Of a stretch of 64,000 nt of DNA, positions 9,499 through 17,157 are shown piece by piece; position 1 is the stretch's first letter; every line of letters starts with the position of its first letter. The stretch covers positions 1 to 64,000 of the forward strand of contig CAVVFX010000008.1 in assembly GCA_963747535.1 (NCBI GenBank), read 5' to 3'. The notes under the pieces were generated by a model. The model saw nothing but the letters and a program-made list of their open reading frames with translations, did no database searches and was not told the DNA's origin. Source of the stretch: CAVVFX01 sp963747535 (GTDB lineage: Bacteria > Acidobacteriota > Terriglobia > Bryobacterales > Bryobacteraceae). A program made the translations under genes and the position numbers.

Positions 9499-11034
9499 TC
9501 ATCGCCTCGTCGCTCCCCGCAGCCCATCCAGGATAACCTCCCTTTGGGGTTCGGGGTGGAGGCGCTGCGCTGCCTCGAGGTGGGCGAGGGCCTCGGCCTG
9601 CCGTCCTGGTGTCGTCACGAGCAGCAGTCCGAGGTTGGCCTGCGCGTCGGCGTAGTCAGGCCTGATGTGCACGGCCGCCTCGTAGTGGGCGATTGCGTCG
9701 GCACGGCGCCCTGGTGTGGATGCCAGGTAGTAGGCGAGACTATACTCTACCGCCCAATTGCCCTCGGTCACGTTGACCGCCCGCTCGAAAAGTGTCTCGC
9801 TGTTCTGCCAGTATGCGGCTTCTTTCGATGCCACCACCATCCACACGACACACGAGGCGGTGGCCGCTACCGCGATTGCGGGCTTTGCCTGAGGCCAGCG
9901 TTTGACCAGATCGGCTGCGCACCACGCCAGCATCACCGACAAACCAACCATCGGGACGTAGGTGTACCGGTCGGCGTGGGACTGCCCACCGACCTGCACC
10001 AGGCCGATAACCGGGACCAGCGTTCCGAGATACCAGAACCAACCCATGGCGAGGTACGGACGCGTTTGCCATGCAAGAATCGCCAGCGCGGACACGCCCA
10101 AAATGGCGGCAGCGGCCAGGACGGCCTGCCACCCCGCAAGCGATTTCGCGAACGGGTAGAATACCGCCAGCCGCGTGGGCCAGAACATTTGCCCGACATA
10201 GGTGATATAGGTGATCAGCGCGTTCTCTGTGCGCGTCGAAAGCAGGATCGCCTGGACCGCTCCGTTCGACCGCTGAACCAGATAGGTCACCACGCAGGCG
10301 GCGGCGGAAAGCGCGAATAGCGGAAGCTTCTCCCAAAGGATCTTCGGCCACGCCACCCGATGCAGAGGCCAGTAGTCGAGCAGCAAGAGCGTAAAGGGAA
10401 AGGTGACCAGCATCGGCTTGGACATGAGGCCGAGGCAGAACGGCAGAACTACCAGCAGGTAGCGGGCCGGGCGCGGCCGTTCGGCGTAGCGTACGTAGCA
10501 ATAAAGCCCCAGGAACCAAAAGAATGCGCTAAGAACGTCTTTGCGCTCCGCGATCCAGACCACCGATCCGACGTGCAGCGGGTGCAGCGCAAACATGAAC
10601 GCGACAAATGCGCTCGCCCAGCGCGCGCGGGTGGCGCGCCGCAGGAACACGAACAGCAGCACGGACGATAGAGCATGAATCCAGACATTCACCAGATGGT
10701 GCATTCCGCTCTGGACGCCGAAGATCTGCACGTCCAGAATATGCGAGAGCAGCGTGACCGGCATCCAGTTGGCGACAACGACTGCGGTGAGAGCCCATTT
10801 GACGCTGTCGGGCGTGAGGCCGGCCAGTACGTGGACGTTCTTGTACACATACACATCATCGTCGAGCGAAATGAAATCGAAGTCGCCCACCTGGGCATAG
10901 ACGACAAAGATCGACAGAACCAGCCCGAGGCAGATCGCTAAATCGGGTAGCCATGGCTGCCCCACGGCCGCTGCAAGCCGATGGGCCAGGGGTCTGCGCC
11001 GGACCGGAGAACGCTTGCCGGGGGTTTTAGACAT
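9499..11034 (-). CDS. TMTC-like GT-C membrane protein with TPR tail (paralog 1)
   Basis: A ~511-residue polytopic membrane protein. The first external loop carries the acidic motif DFISLDDDVYVYKN. It is followed by about ten further hydrophobic helices with the conserved stretch HPLHVGSVVWIAERKDVLS, and a C-terminal region with two or three TPRs (YADAQANLGLLLVTTPGRQ). DD/DxD loops in multi-helix proteins with TPR tails characterise the GT-C fold, as in eukaryotic TMTC O-mannosyltransferases, so a lipid-linked-sugar protein glycosyltransferase is plausible but unproven. I chose the ATG at 11034 (MSKTPGKRSP) because both paralogs begin MSRST. The E found in paralogs 2 and 3 at HVESVAW is G here. 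The gene is divergent from asnS. Confidence 0.72.
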   Translation of the reverse strand: MSKTPGKRSPVRRRPLAHRLAAAVGQPWLPDLAICLGLVLSIFVVYAQVGDFDFISLDDDVYVYKNVHVLAGLTPDSVKWALTAVVVANWMPVTLLSHILDVQIFGVQSGMHHLVNVWIHALSSVLLFVFLRRATRARWASAFVAFMFALHPLHVGSVVWIAERKDVLSAFFWFLGLYCYVRYAERPRPARYLLVVLPFCLGLMSKPMLVTFPFTLLLLDYWPLHRVAWPKILWEKLPLFALSAAACVVTYLVQRSNGAVQAILLSTRTENALITYITYVGQMFWPTRLAVFYPFAKSLAGWQAVLAAAAILGVSALAILAWQTRPYLAMGWFWYLGTLVPVIGLVQVGGQSHADRYTYVPMVGLSVMLAWCAADLVKRWPQAKPAIAVAATASCVVWMVVASKEAAYWQNSETLFERAVNVTEGNWAVEYSLAYYLASTPGRRADAIAHYEAAVHIRPDYADAQANLGLLLVTTPGRQAEALAHLEAAQRLHPEPQREVILDGLRGATRR

Positions 11035-11283
11035 GAACTTGCGACGAGTGCGTAGGTGCCGCAGATGGAGGACGGCCAAACACTCTCCATTAGATTACTA
11101 CGGGTGCGCGACAGCACACGATCCTGGGCCCTTCCGGCTCTTGTTATCCCGCGGCGCTTGGAAGCTGCGGCATGGCTCCGGGGGACCCGCGGCGCCAGTC
11201 GCTGCACTTCTTCCAATTCCATCCGATTGTTTTCTTTGTTTTAGGGCACGTTTGCCGCTATCCTGAAGTTTAGCTCCTTTCTC

Positions 11284-12603
11284 ATGCTCCAAAAGACGCC
11301 CCAAAGGATCACAATTGCCGAGGCGCACCGGCACGAAGGTGACACCGTGGAGATTCCCGGTTGGCTATATAATCTCCGAAAATCCGGGAAAATCGTGTTT
11401 CCGCTGCTCCGCGACGGCACGGGCCTCATGCAGGCCGTGGCAGTCAAGAGCGCGCTGCCCGAGCCGGTCTTCGAAGAAATCAAGAACCTGACGCAGGAGA
11501 GTTCCATAATCTTCACCGGCAAAATCCGCAAGGACGAGCGGGCGCCCGGCGGCTATGAAATGGACGTCGAGGGAATTGAGACCCTGCAACGGGTCCCCGA
11601 GACCGACCCATATCCTATTACGCCCAAAGAACATGGCGTCGATTTCCTGATGGACCACCGGCACCTCTGGCTACGCAGCCAGAGACAGCACGCCATCATC
11701 CGTGTGCGTCACACGATTATCAAAGCCGTCCGCGATTATTTCGATTCTCACGGCTTTACGCTCGTGGACACGCCGATCTTTACCCCGGCGGCCTGCGAGG
11801 GGACAACCACCCTGTTCGAAGTGAATTACTTCGACGACGATAAAGCGTATTTGAGTCAGTCGGGGCAGCTTTACAGCGAAGCTACCGCCATGGCTTTCGG
11901 TAAGGTGTATTGCTTTGGCCCGACGTTCCGCGCCGAGAAATCCAAGACCCGCCGCCATCTGACGGAGTTCTGGATGGTGGAACCGGAGATGGCCTACGCC
12001 ACTCTGGAGGACATTAAGGATTGCGCCGAGGAGATGATTCTGTTCATTCTCGGACGGGTCCTCGAAGGCCGCCGCGAAGAACTCAAAGTTCTGGAACGCG
12101 ACACCACCAAACTAGAAGCGGTTCAGGCGCCCTTTCCGCGGATCAGTTACGACGAAGCCGTTAAGATTCTCCAGTCCAAGGGGAGCGAGATCCAGTGGGG
12201 TGGCGACTTCGGCGGTGCCGACGAGACTATTCTCACGCAGCAGTTCGATCGTCCGGTCATGGTGGATCGCTATCCCAGCGCGATCAAGGCATTCTATATG
12301 GCGCCCGATCCGGAGCGTCCGGAGGTGGCTCTAGGGGTGGATGTGCTGGCGCCCGAGGGGTACGGGGAAATTATTGGAGGCGGCCAGCGTCTTCACGACC
12401 TCGAGTTGCTCCTGAAGCGCATCGACGAGCATAATTTACCGCGCGAGGCCTTTAACTGGTACATCGATCTGCGTAAGTATGGTACTGTCCCCCACGGTGG
12501 TTTCGGCATGGGGATCGAGCGTTGTGTGGCGTGGATCTGCGGTCTGGAACATGTCCGGGAAACCATTGCGTTTCCGCGGATGCTGTACCGGCTGCGCCCC
12601 TAG
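11284..12603 (+). CDS. asnS: Asparaginyl-tRNA synthetase
   Basis: 439 residues. This class II aminoacyl-tRNA synthetase charges tRNA-Asn with asparagine in the cytosol. There is an N-terminal OB-fold anticodon-binding domain (ITIAEAHRHEGDTVEIPGWL, residues ~8-110). The catalytic domain contains motif 2 in FRAEKSKTRRHLTEFWM and motif 3 in GGFGMGIERCVAWICGL. The glutamate-rich EFWMVEPE stretch favours AsnRS over archaeal-type AspRS. The length is typical. No Shine-Dalgarno is visible before the ATG, though a possible tatcct -10 lies ~20 bp upstream. Arginase follows after an 83-bp gap. Confidence 0.93.
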   Translation: MLQKTPQRITIAEAHRHEGDTVEIPGWLYNLRKSGKIVFPLLRDGTGLMQAVAVKSALPEPVFEEIKNLTQESSIIFTGKIRKDERAPGGYEMDVEGIETLQRVPETDPYPITPKEHGVDFLMDHRHLWLRSQRQHAIIRVRHTIIKAVRDYFDSHGFTLVDTPIFTPAACEGTTTLFEVNYFDDDKAYLSQSGQLYSEATAMAFGKVYCFGPTFRAEKSKTRRHLTEFWMVEPEMAYATLEDIKDCAEEMILFILGRVLEGRREELKVLERDTTKLEAVQAPFPRISYDEAVKILQSKGSEIQWGGDFGGADETILTQQFDRPVMVDRYPSAIKAFYMAPDPERPEVALGVDVLAPEGYGEIIGGGQRLHDLELLLKRIDEHNLPREAFNWYIDLRKYGTVPHGGFGMGIERCVAWICGLEHVRETIAFPRMLYRLRP

Positions 12604-12609
12604 ATTACA

Positions 12610-12625
12610 ACAGGCTAACGCCTGT
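12610..12625. repeat. Small palindrome between asnS and arginase gene
   Basis: acaggc-taac-gcctgt is a 6-bp stem with a 4-nt loop. There is no T-run, so it is not a convincing terminator; it resembles the other short palindromes scattered between genes here. Confidence 0.5.
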
Positions 12626-12686
12626 ATTACGAACGTGAAGAGTCGCAACGGATTATAGAGCCGTTGCCTGGAGAAGAAGCGGAAAC

Positions 12687-13601
12687 ATGCGGCAATCAAG
12701 TATTGCGATTATCGGAGCACCACTGGACCTGGGCCAGGGACGTCGCGGCGTGGATATGGGGCCTTCAGCCATGCGAGTGGCCAGCCTCAACAAGCGTCTG
12801 GCCTCTCTTGGCTATGAAGTCGAAGATCTCGGCAATGTGCCGGTGGAGCAGCAGGAGAGCTTGCCGGAGGGCCCGCGCCACGCCAAGTTCCTACCCCAGA
12901 TTTCAGCGGTGTGCGAGCGTCTCGGCGACATGGTCACACAAGCCAGTATGGACGGCAAAGCCCCGCTCGTGATTGGCGGCGACCATTCGGTCGCGATCGG
13001 CACCGTGGCGGGTCTCGCGCGCTACATGCGCAAGAAGCGCCAGAAACTCGGCATGATCTGGATCGACGCGCACGCCGACATGAACACGCCGCAAAGCAGT
13101 CCCAGCGGCAATATCCACGGCATGCCGCTCGCCTGCTGCATCGGCCTTGGACCGCAGGAATTGACACGCATGTTCGGCTTCGCCCCCAAGGTGGATCCCA
13201 AGAACGTGGCGCTGGTGGGCATCCGCGACGTGGACCTGCTGGAGCGCCAGAACGTCCGCGAGTCGGGGATCACGGCGTTCACCATGCGCGACATCGACGA
13301 GCAGGGTTTGCGCGCCGTGATGGAGAAGGCCCTGGTGGTGGCCACGCGTAACACCACCGGTTTCCATCTCTCGATGGATATGGACTGGGTGGACCCGCAA
13401 TATGCGCCCGGCGTCGGCTCGCCGGTACGCGGCGGGGTCACCTATCGGGAAGCGCACCTCGCGATGGAGATGGTTTGCGATAGCGGCAATATGATTTCGA
13501 TGGAAGTGGTCGAAGTCAACCCGGTAATCGACGAGATGAACCGGACAGCGGACCTCGCCGTCGAACTGATTATGTCGGCCATGGGCAAGAAGATCCTGTA
13601 A
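12687..13601 (+). CDS. rocF: Arginase (ureohydrolase family)
   Basis: 304 residues, typical for arginase. It hydrolyses L-arginine to ornithine and urea with a binuclear manganese centre. Metal ligands are visible: GGDHS (H100), DAHADMN (D127, H129, D131) and SMDMDWVDP (D231, D233). The substrate-binding loop SGNIHGMP (~140-147) and the arginase-type end MEVVEVNP are present. The two acidic residues of the fourth motif sit in MDMDW rather than the commoner DVD. Agmatinase is a less likely alternative, since NIHGMP is arginase-like. No urease genes are in the window. Confidence 0.88.
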   Translation: MRQSSIAIIGAPLDLGQGRRGVDMGPSAMRVASLNKRLASLGYEVEDLGNVPVEQQESLPEGPRHAKFLPQISAVCERLGDMVTQASMDGKAPLVIGGDHSVAIGTVAGLARYMRKKRQKLGMIWIDAHADMNTPQSSPSGNIHGMPLACCIGLGPQELTRMFGFAPKVDPKNVALVGIRDVDLLERQNVRESGITAFTMRDIDEQGLRAVMEKALVVATRNTTGFHLSMDMDWVDPQYAPGVGSPVRGGVTYREAHLAMEMVCDSGNMISMEVVEVNPVIDEMNRTADLAVELIMSAMGKKIL

Positions 13602-13620
13602 AGCCGCGAAAAATCCTTGC

Positions 13621-13650
13621 CACAGATGAACGCAGATGAACGCAGATTGA
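13621..13650 (+). repeat. Period-10 tandem repeat upstream of ddl
   Basis: Three units of ten: cacagatgaa, cgcagatgaa, cgcagattga. A related period-10 array (cacgaatgaa units) lies just after ddl at 14755-14784. It is non-coding. Confidence 0.8.
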
Positions 13651-13764
13651 AAACAAGGCTCCTATCAGCTGCTAACCGCGGGGCAGGCCGCGGTCCAATG
13701 TCTCTGAAACCTGCGCCTTTGCCGCCGCGCATGAAGTTTGGCCGCAGTTTCTGCAGAGGATACG

Positions 13765-14736
13765 ATGAAACTTAGGGTAGCCCTAATCTACGGCGGGCGA
13801 AGTGGCGAGCATGACATTTCGCACCGGTCCGCCGAAGCCATCGTCCGCGGGCTCGATCCTGCCAGGTACGAAATCCTTCATTTCACGATCAGCAGGGAAG
13901 GGAAGTGGAGTCCTCGGCCGATTTTGCCCGAGCCCGGCGCGCATCCCGATATCGACGTCGTATTCCCGATCCTGCACGGCACGTTCGGTGAGGACGGGAC
14001 TGTGCAAGGTCTGCTGGAACTCGCCGATCTCCCCTATGTCGGTGCGGGTGTGATGGCGTCCGCCATCTCCATGGACAAGGAGATGATGAAGCGCGTCTGC
14101 CGTGAGCGTGGGCTTCCGGTGGTGGATTATGTCGCGTTCCAGCGCGATACCATCGACCCGGAGGGGGTGCCGTTCGATTTTCCGGTCTTCGTGAAACCCG
14201 CCAATCTGGGATCGTCGGTGGGGATCAGCAAAGCGCATAACCACGATGAATTGGTCTCCGCGCTCTGTGTGGCGGCCCAGTTCGATCGTAAGATCATCGT
14301 TGAACGAGGGATTATCGGGCGCGAGTTCGAATGCTCTGTTTTGGGCAACGAGCAGCCGAGGGCAGCCACTCCGTGCGAGATTCTGCCGTCTAAAGAGTTC
14401 TACGATTACGAAGACAAGTACCTTCTGAACCAGGCTCGCACCGAGCTTCCCGCGAAGCTGTCGGCCGAGCAGACCGCGGAGATGCGCAGGCTGGCGGTGG
14501 AATGCTATCGGGCGGTGGAATGCGAAGGGATGGCCCGCGTCGATTTCCTGCTGGAGAATCGAACCGGCGGCCTGTATATCAACGAGATCAACACCATCCC
14601 CGGATTCACCAGTATCAGCATGTTTCCCAAGATGTGGGAACACGTGGGGCTCGCCTATCCCAAACTGCTGGACCGGCTCATTGAACTCGCGCTGGAACGC
14701 CATAAGGAAAAGCTGGCTACGCGGTTCACGCGGTGA
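13765..14736 (+). CDS. ddl: D-alanine--D-alanine ligase
   Basis: 323 residues from the ATG at 13765 (MKLRVALIYGGRSGEHDIS), preceded by agagga. A TTG 27 bp upstream is open but less likely. It joins two D-alanines using ATP for peptidoglycan precursors. Hallmarks are GGRSGEHDIS near the N-terminus, ILHGTFGEDGTVQGLLEL, the ATP-grasp region with FPVFVKPANLGSSVGISK, and the C-terminal metal and phosphate motif YINEINTIPGFTSISMFPKM. It stands apart from any murein cluster and is bracketed by short period-10 repeats. Confidence 0.93.
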   Translation: MKLRVALIYGGRSGEHDISHRSAEAIVRGLDPARYEILHFTISREGKWSPRPILPEPGAHPDIDVVFPILHGTFGEDGTVQGLLELADLPYVGAGVMASAISMDKEMMKRVCRERGLPVVDYVAFQRDTIDPEGVPFDFPVFVKPANLGSSVGISKAHNHDELVSALCVAAQFDRKIIVERGIIGREFECSVLGNEQPRAATPCEILPSKEFYDYEDKYLLNQARTELPAKLSAEQTAEMRRLAVECYRAVECEGMARVDFLLENRTGGLYINEINTIPGFTSISMFPKMWEHVGLAYPKLLDRLIELALERHKEKLATRFTR

Positions 14737-14754
14737 AAACGAAAAACATTGGGC

Positions 14755-14784
14755 CACGAATGAACACGAATGAACACGAATAAG
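14755..14784 (+). repeat. Period-10 tandem repeat downstream of ddl
   Basis: Units are cacgaatgaa, cacgaatgaa, cacgaataag. It has the same period and a similar sequence to the array before ddl (13621-13650). Confidence 0.82.
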
Positions 14785-14805
14785 AGGGATTAGGATTAGG
14801 GTTTT

Positions 14806-16521
14806 GTGTCCAGGTCCACGTCCCGTCGTAAACTTCCCAGTCAGCCTGCGGCGACCAAGCCAAGATCGCATCTCGATCTCGCTATCTATCTTGGGCTGAT
14901 TCTTACAGTCTTCGCCGTTTACTCCCAAGTGGGCCATTTCGATTTCGTCATTTTTGACGATCCTGCCTATGTCACCGGGAACGCCCGTGTGCGCGCCGGG
15001 CTGGCTCCGGAAAGCATCGGATATGCGCTGACCCATATCGTGGACGCCAACTGGATACCGCTGACCATCCTCTCCCATATGGCGGTATGCCAGTTGTTCG
15101 GGATGGAAAGTGGGGCGCACCATTGGGTGAACGTCGTGCTCCACGCTTTATCTGCCCTCCTGCTCTTTGCCTTTTTTCGGCGCGCGACCGGGGCACTTTG
15201 GCCGAGCGCATTCGTGGCCTTCGTCTTCGCGCTGCATCCTTTGCATGTGGAATCGGTGGCCTGGGTGACGGAGCGCAAGGATGTGCTTAGCACGTTCTTT
15301 TTGTTTCTGGCGCTGTACGCTTATTGCCGTTATACGGAACGGCCTGATCCCCAGCGCTATCTTCTGGTGCTGGCTTCGTTCTGCCTCGGGCTGATGGCCA
15401 AGCCGATGCTCGTGACGTTTCCATTCCTTTTGCTGCTGCTCGATGTCTGGCCTTTTCGCCGCGCACAATGGCCGCGAGTGGTTATCGAGAAGCTCCCGTT
15501 TTTCGCGCTTTCCCTCGCGTCCGCCAGCCTGACTTACTTCGCTCAACGATCGGATGGCGCGGTTCAGACCGTGCCGTTTGGAGTGGGTGTCCGGAACGCC
15601 CTGATTTCCTATCTCGTCTACATCCGCCAGGCCTTCTGGCCCGTGCGGCTGATCGCGTACTATCCTTTCCCGAAATCGATTGCGATGTGGCAGGCTGCGG
15701 CGGCTCTCGCTGTCCTCCTCTGCGTGTCCGCGCTGGCGATTTTTGCCTGGCGCACGCGCCCATACCTCGCGACGGGCTGGTTTTGGTATCTGGGAACCCT
15801 GGTTCCCGTCATCGGGTTGGTACAGGTGGGAGCGCAGGCCCACGCCGACCGCTATATGTACGTTCCGCTCGCCGGCCTATCCGTGGTGGTGGCGTTCGGA
15901 GCGGCGGATATTGTCGCAAAATGGCCGCGCGCCACAACCGCCGTGGCCGCGACCGCGATCCTCTCCTGCCTTGCGTGCCTGGGGCTCGCATGGGCCCAGG
16001 CACAATACTGGGGCAATACCGAGACGCTTTACCAGCGCGCTCTAGCCGTCAACCAGGACAACTTTTTCGTGCAATATGGCCTGGGCGATTATCTGCTGCA
16101 ATTTCCCGATCGCGGCGCGGAAGCGGTAACCCATTTTGAAGAGGCGCTGCGTATCAATCCGCAGTCAGCAAACTCTCATAACAGCATCGGTGGCTACCTG
16201 CTGCAAACCGGGCGCTACGCGGAAGCCACCGCGCAGTTTGAGGCCGCGCTACAAATTAAGCCGGATCTCGCCGCAGCTCACTTCAACCTCGGTCAGATTT
16301 ACTCGAAGAATCCCGAGCGCGTCGCCGATGCGATCGCCCACTACCAGGCCGCGTTGCGTGCACAGCCGGATTTCGAACGCGCACAGAGGAACCTCGGGCT
16401 GCTGCTCGTGAGACTCGGGCGCACGTCTGAAGCGATTGCGCATTTCGAAGCTGCGCAACGACTCGGGAATGATCCCGAGGTCGCGGAGATCCTGGATGCA
16501 CTGCGAGCCCAACAGCGGTAG
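14806..16521 (+). CDS. TMTC-like GT-C membrane protein with TPR tail (paralog 2)
   Basis: 571 residues, GTG start (MSRSTSRRKLPSQ). It has a basic cytosolic N-terminus, then a first helix and the loop FDFVIFDDPAYVTGN with the paired acidic residues expected of GT-C enzymes. About ten helices follow, including HPLHVESVAWVTERKDVLS and LMAKPMLVTFPFLLLLLD. Four or more TPRs occupy residues ~430-560 (NSHNSIGGYLLQTGRYAEA, AAHFNLGQIYSKNPERVADA). The order of polytopic domain then TPRs matches TMTC proteins, which O-mannosylate secreted proteins in animals. A bacterial cell-surface glycosylation role is inferred. It is followed by a truncated copy and by paralog 3. Confidence 0.75.
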   Translation: MSRSTSRRKLPSQPAATKPRSHLDLAIYLGLILTVFAVYSQVGHFDFVIFDDPAYVTGNARVRAGLAPESIGYALTHIVDANWIPLTILSHMAVCQLFGMESGAHHWVNVVLHALSALLLFAFFRRATGALWPSAFVAFVFALHPLHVESVAWVTERKDVLSTFFLFLALYAYCRYTERPDPQRYLLVLASFCLGLMAKPMLVTFPFLLLLLDVWPFRRAQWPRVVIEKLPFFALSLASASLTYFAQRSDGAVQTVPFGVGVRNALISYLVYIRQAFWPVRLIAYYPFPKSIAMWQAAAALAVLLCVSALAIFAWRTRPYLATGWFWYLGTLVPVIGLVQVGAQAHADRYMYVPLAGLSVVVAFGAADIVAKWPRATTAVAATAILSCLACLGLAWAQAQYWGNTETLYQRALAVNQDNFFVQYGLGDYLLQFPDRGAEAVTHFEEALRINPQSANSHNSIGGYLLQTGRYAEATAQFEAALQIKPDLAAAHFNLGQIYSKNPERVADAIAHYQAALRAQPDFERAQRNLGLLLVRLGRTSEAIAHFEAAQRLGNDPEVAEILDALRAQQR

Positions 16522-16548
16522 CGGTTTCGGCATTGAAAAACTGGCTAG

Positions 16549-17061
16549 TCGCCGGCTAACGAGCCCCTTTTCCGGCACGCTATCAACGTAACGAAGAACA
16601 ACTACATGGCGGAATATAACCTGGGCGGATATCTGATGGGTATCCCTGGCCGCGAGCCCGAAGCCGTCACCCATTTCCAGGAAGTCTTGCGCATCAAGCC
16701 GGAGGCGTATGGCGTCCATAGCGAAATCGGCGCGTACCTGCTGCAAACCGGGCACACCGCGGAGGCCATCGCCCAGTTCGAGGCCGCGCTGCGCACCGCA
16801 CCGCACGACGCCGGAGTTCACTTCAACCCCGGTCTCGCTTTCTCGAAGATTCCTGCCCGCGCTCCCGATGCGATATCTCAGTTCGAGGCTGCGCTTCAGG
16901 CGGATCCGCAATTCGGACGCGCTCATAAGGAACTCGGAATGCTTCTACTGAGGCAAGGGCGCACGACTGAGGCTACCCCGCATCTCGAGGCCGCGCAGCG
17001 CCTCCAGTACGATCCCCAGATTGCCGGGATAATGAAAGCGCTACTAGCCGTGAAGCGATAG
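16549..17061 (+). pseudogene. Truncated TPR remnant of the TMTC-like family
   Basis: The open frame from the ATG at 16606 gives 151 residues that are only TPRs (YNLGGYLMGIPGREPEA, HSEIGAYLLQTGHTAEA, HFNPGLAFSKIPA). Homology to paralogs 2 and 3 continues upstream of that ATG in the same frame (NEPLFRHAINVTKNNY, matching NSEALFQRAISLSKDNY in paralog 3). It stops at a TAG at 16546-16548. All transmembrane and catalytic parts are missing. It is therefore a 5'-truncated duplicate, although a short TPR protein could still be made. Confidence 0.75.
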
Positions 17062-17157
17062 CCGGACGTGCTTGGAGTTCCGACTCCGCGTTACACTGGG
17101 GAGAAAACCATGTCTGGCTGTTCTTCACTCGCCCTGTGCGGACCCCGGTAGCGCCTC

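Noticed and set aside
9370..10320. 316-residue plus-strand open frame
   Set aside because: Antisense of the TMTC-like gene; no family features, low-complexity His/Arg/Gly composition typical of shadow frames in GC-rich DNA.
11080..11283. T-box leader upstream of asnS
   Set aside because: No conserved T-box sequence or terminator/antiterminator pair is visible.
13621..14784. CRISPR-like array
   Set aside because: Units are 10 bp without spacers, so not CRISPR.
13783..15144. 453-residue minus-strand open frame
   Set aside because: Antisense of ddl and the next gene; the ddl motifs on the plus strand are unambiguous.
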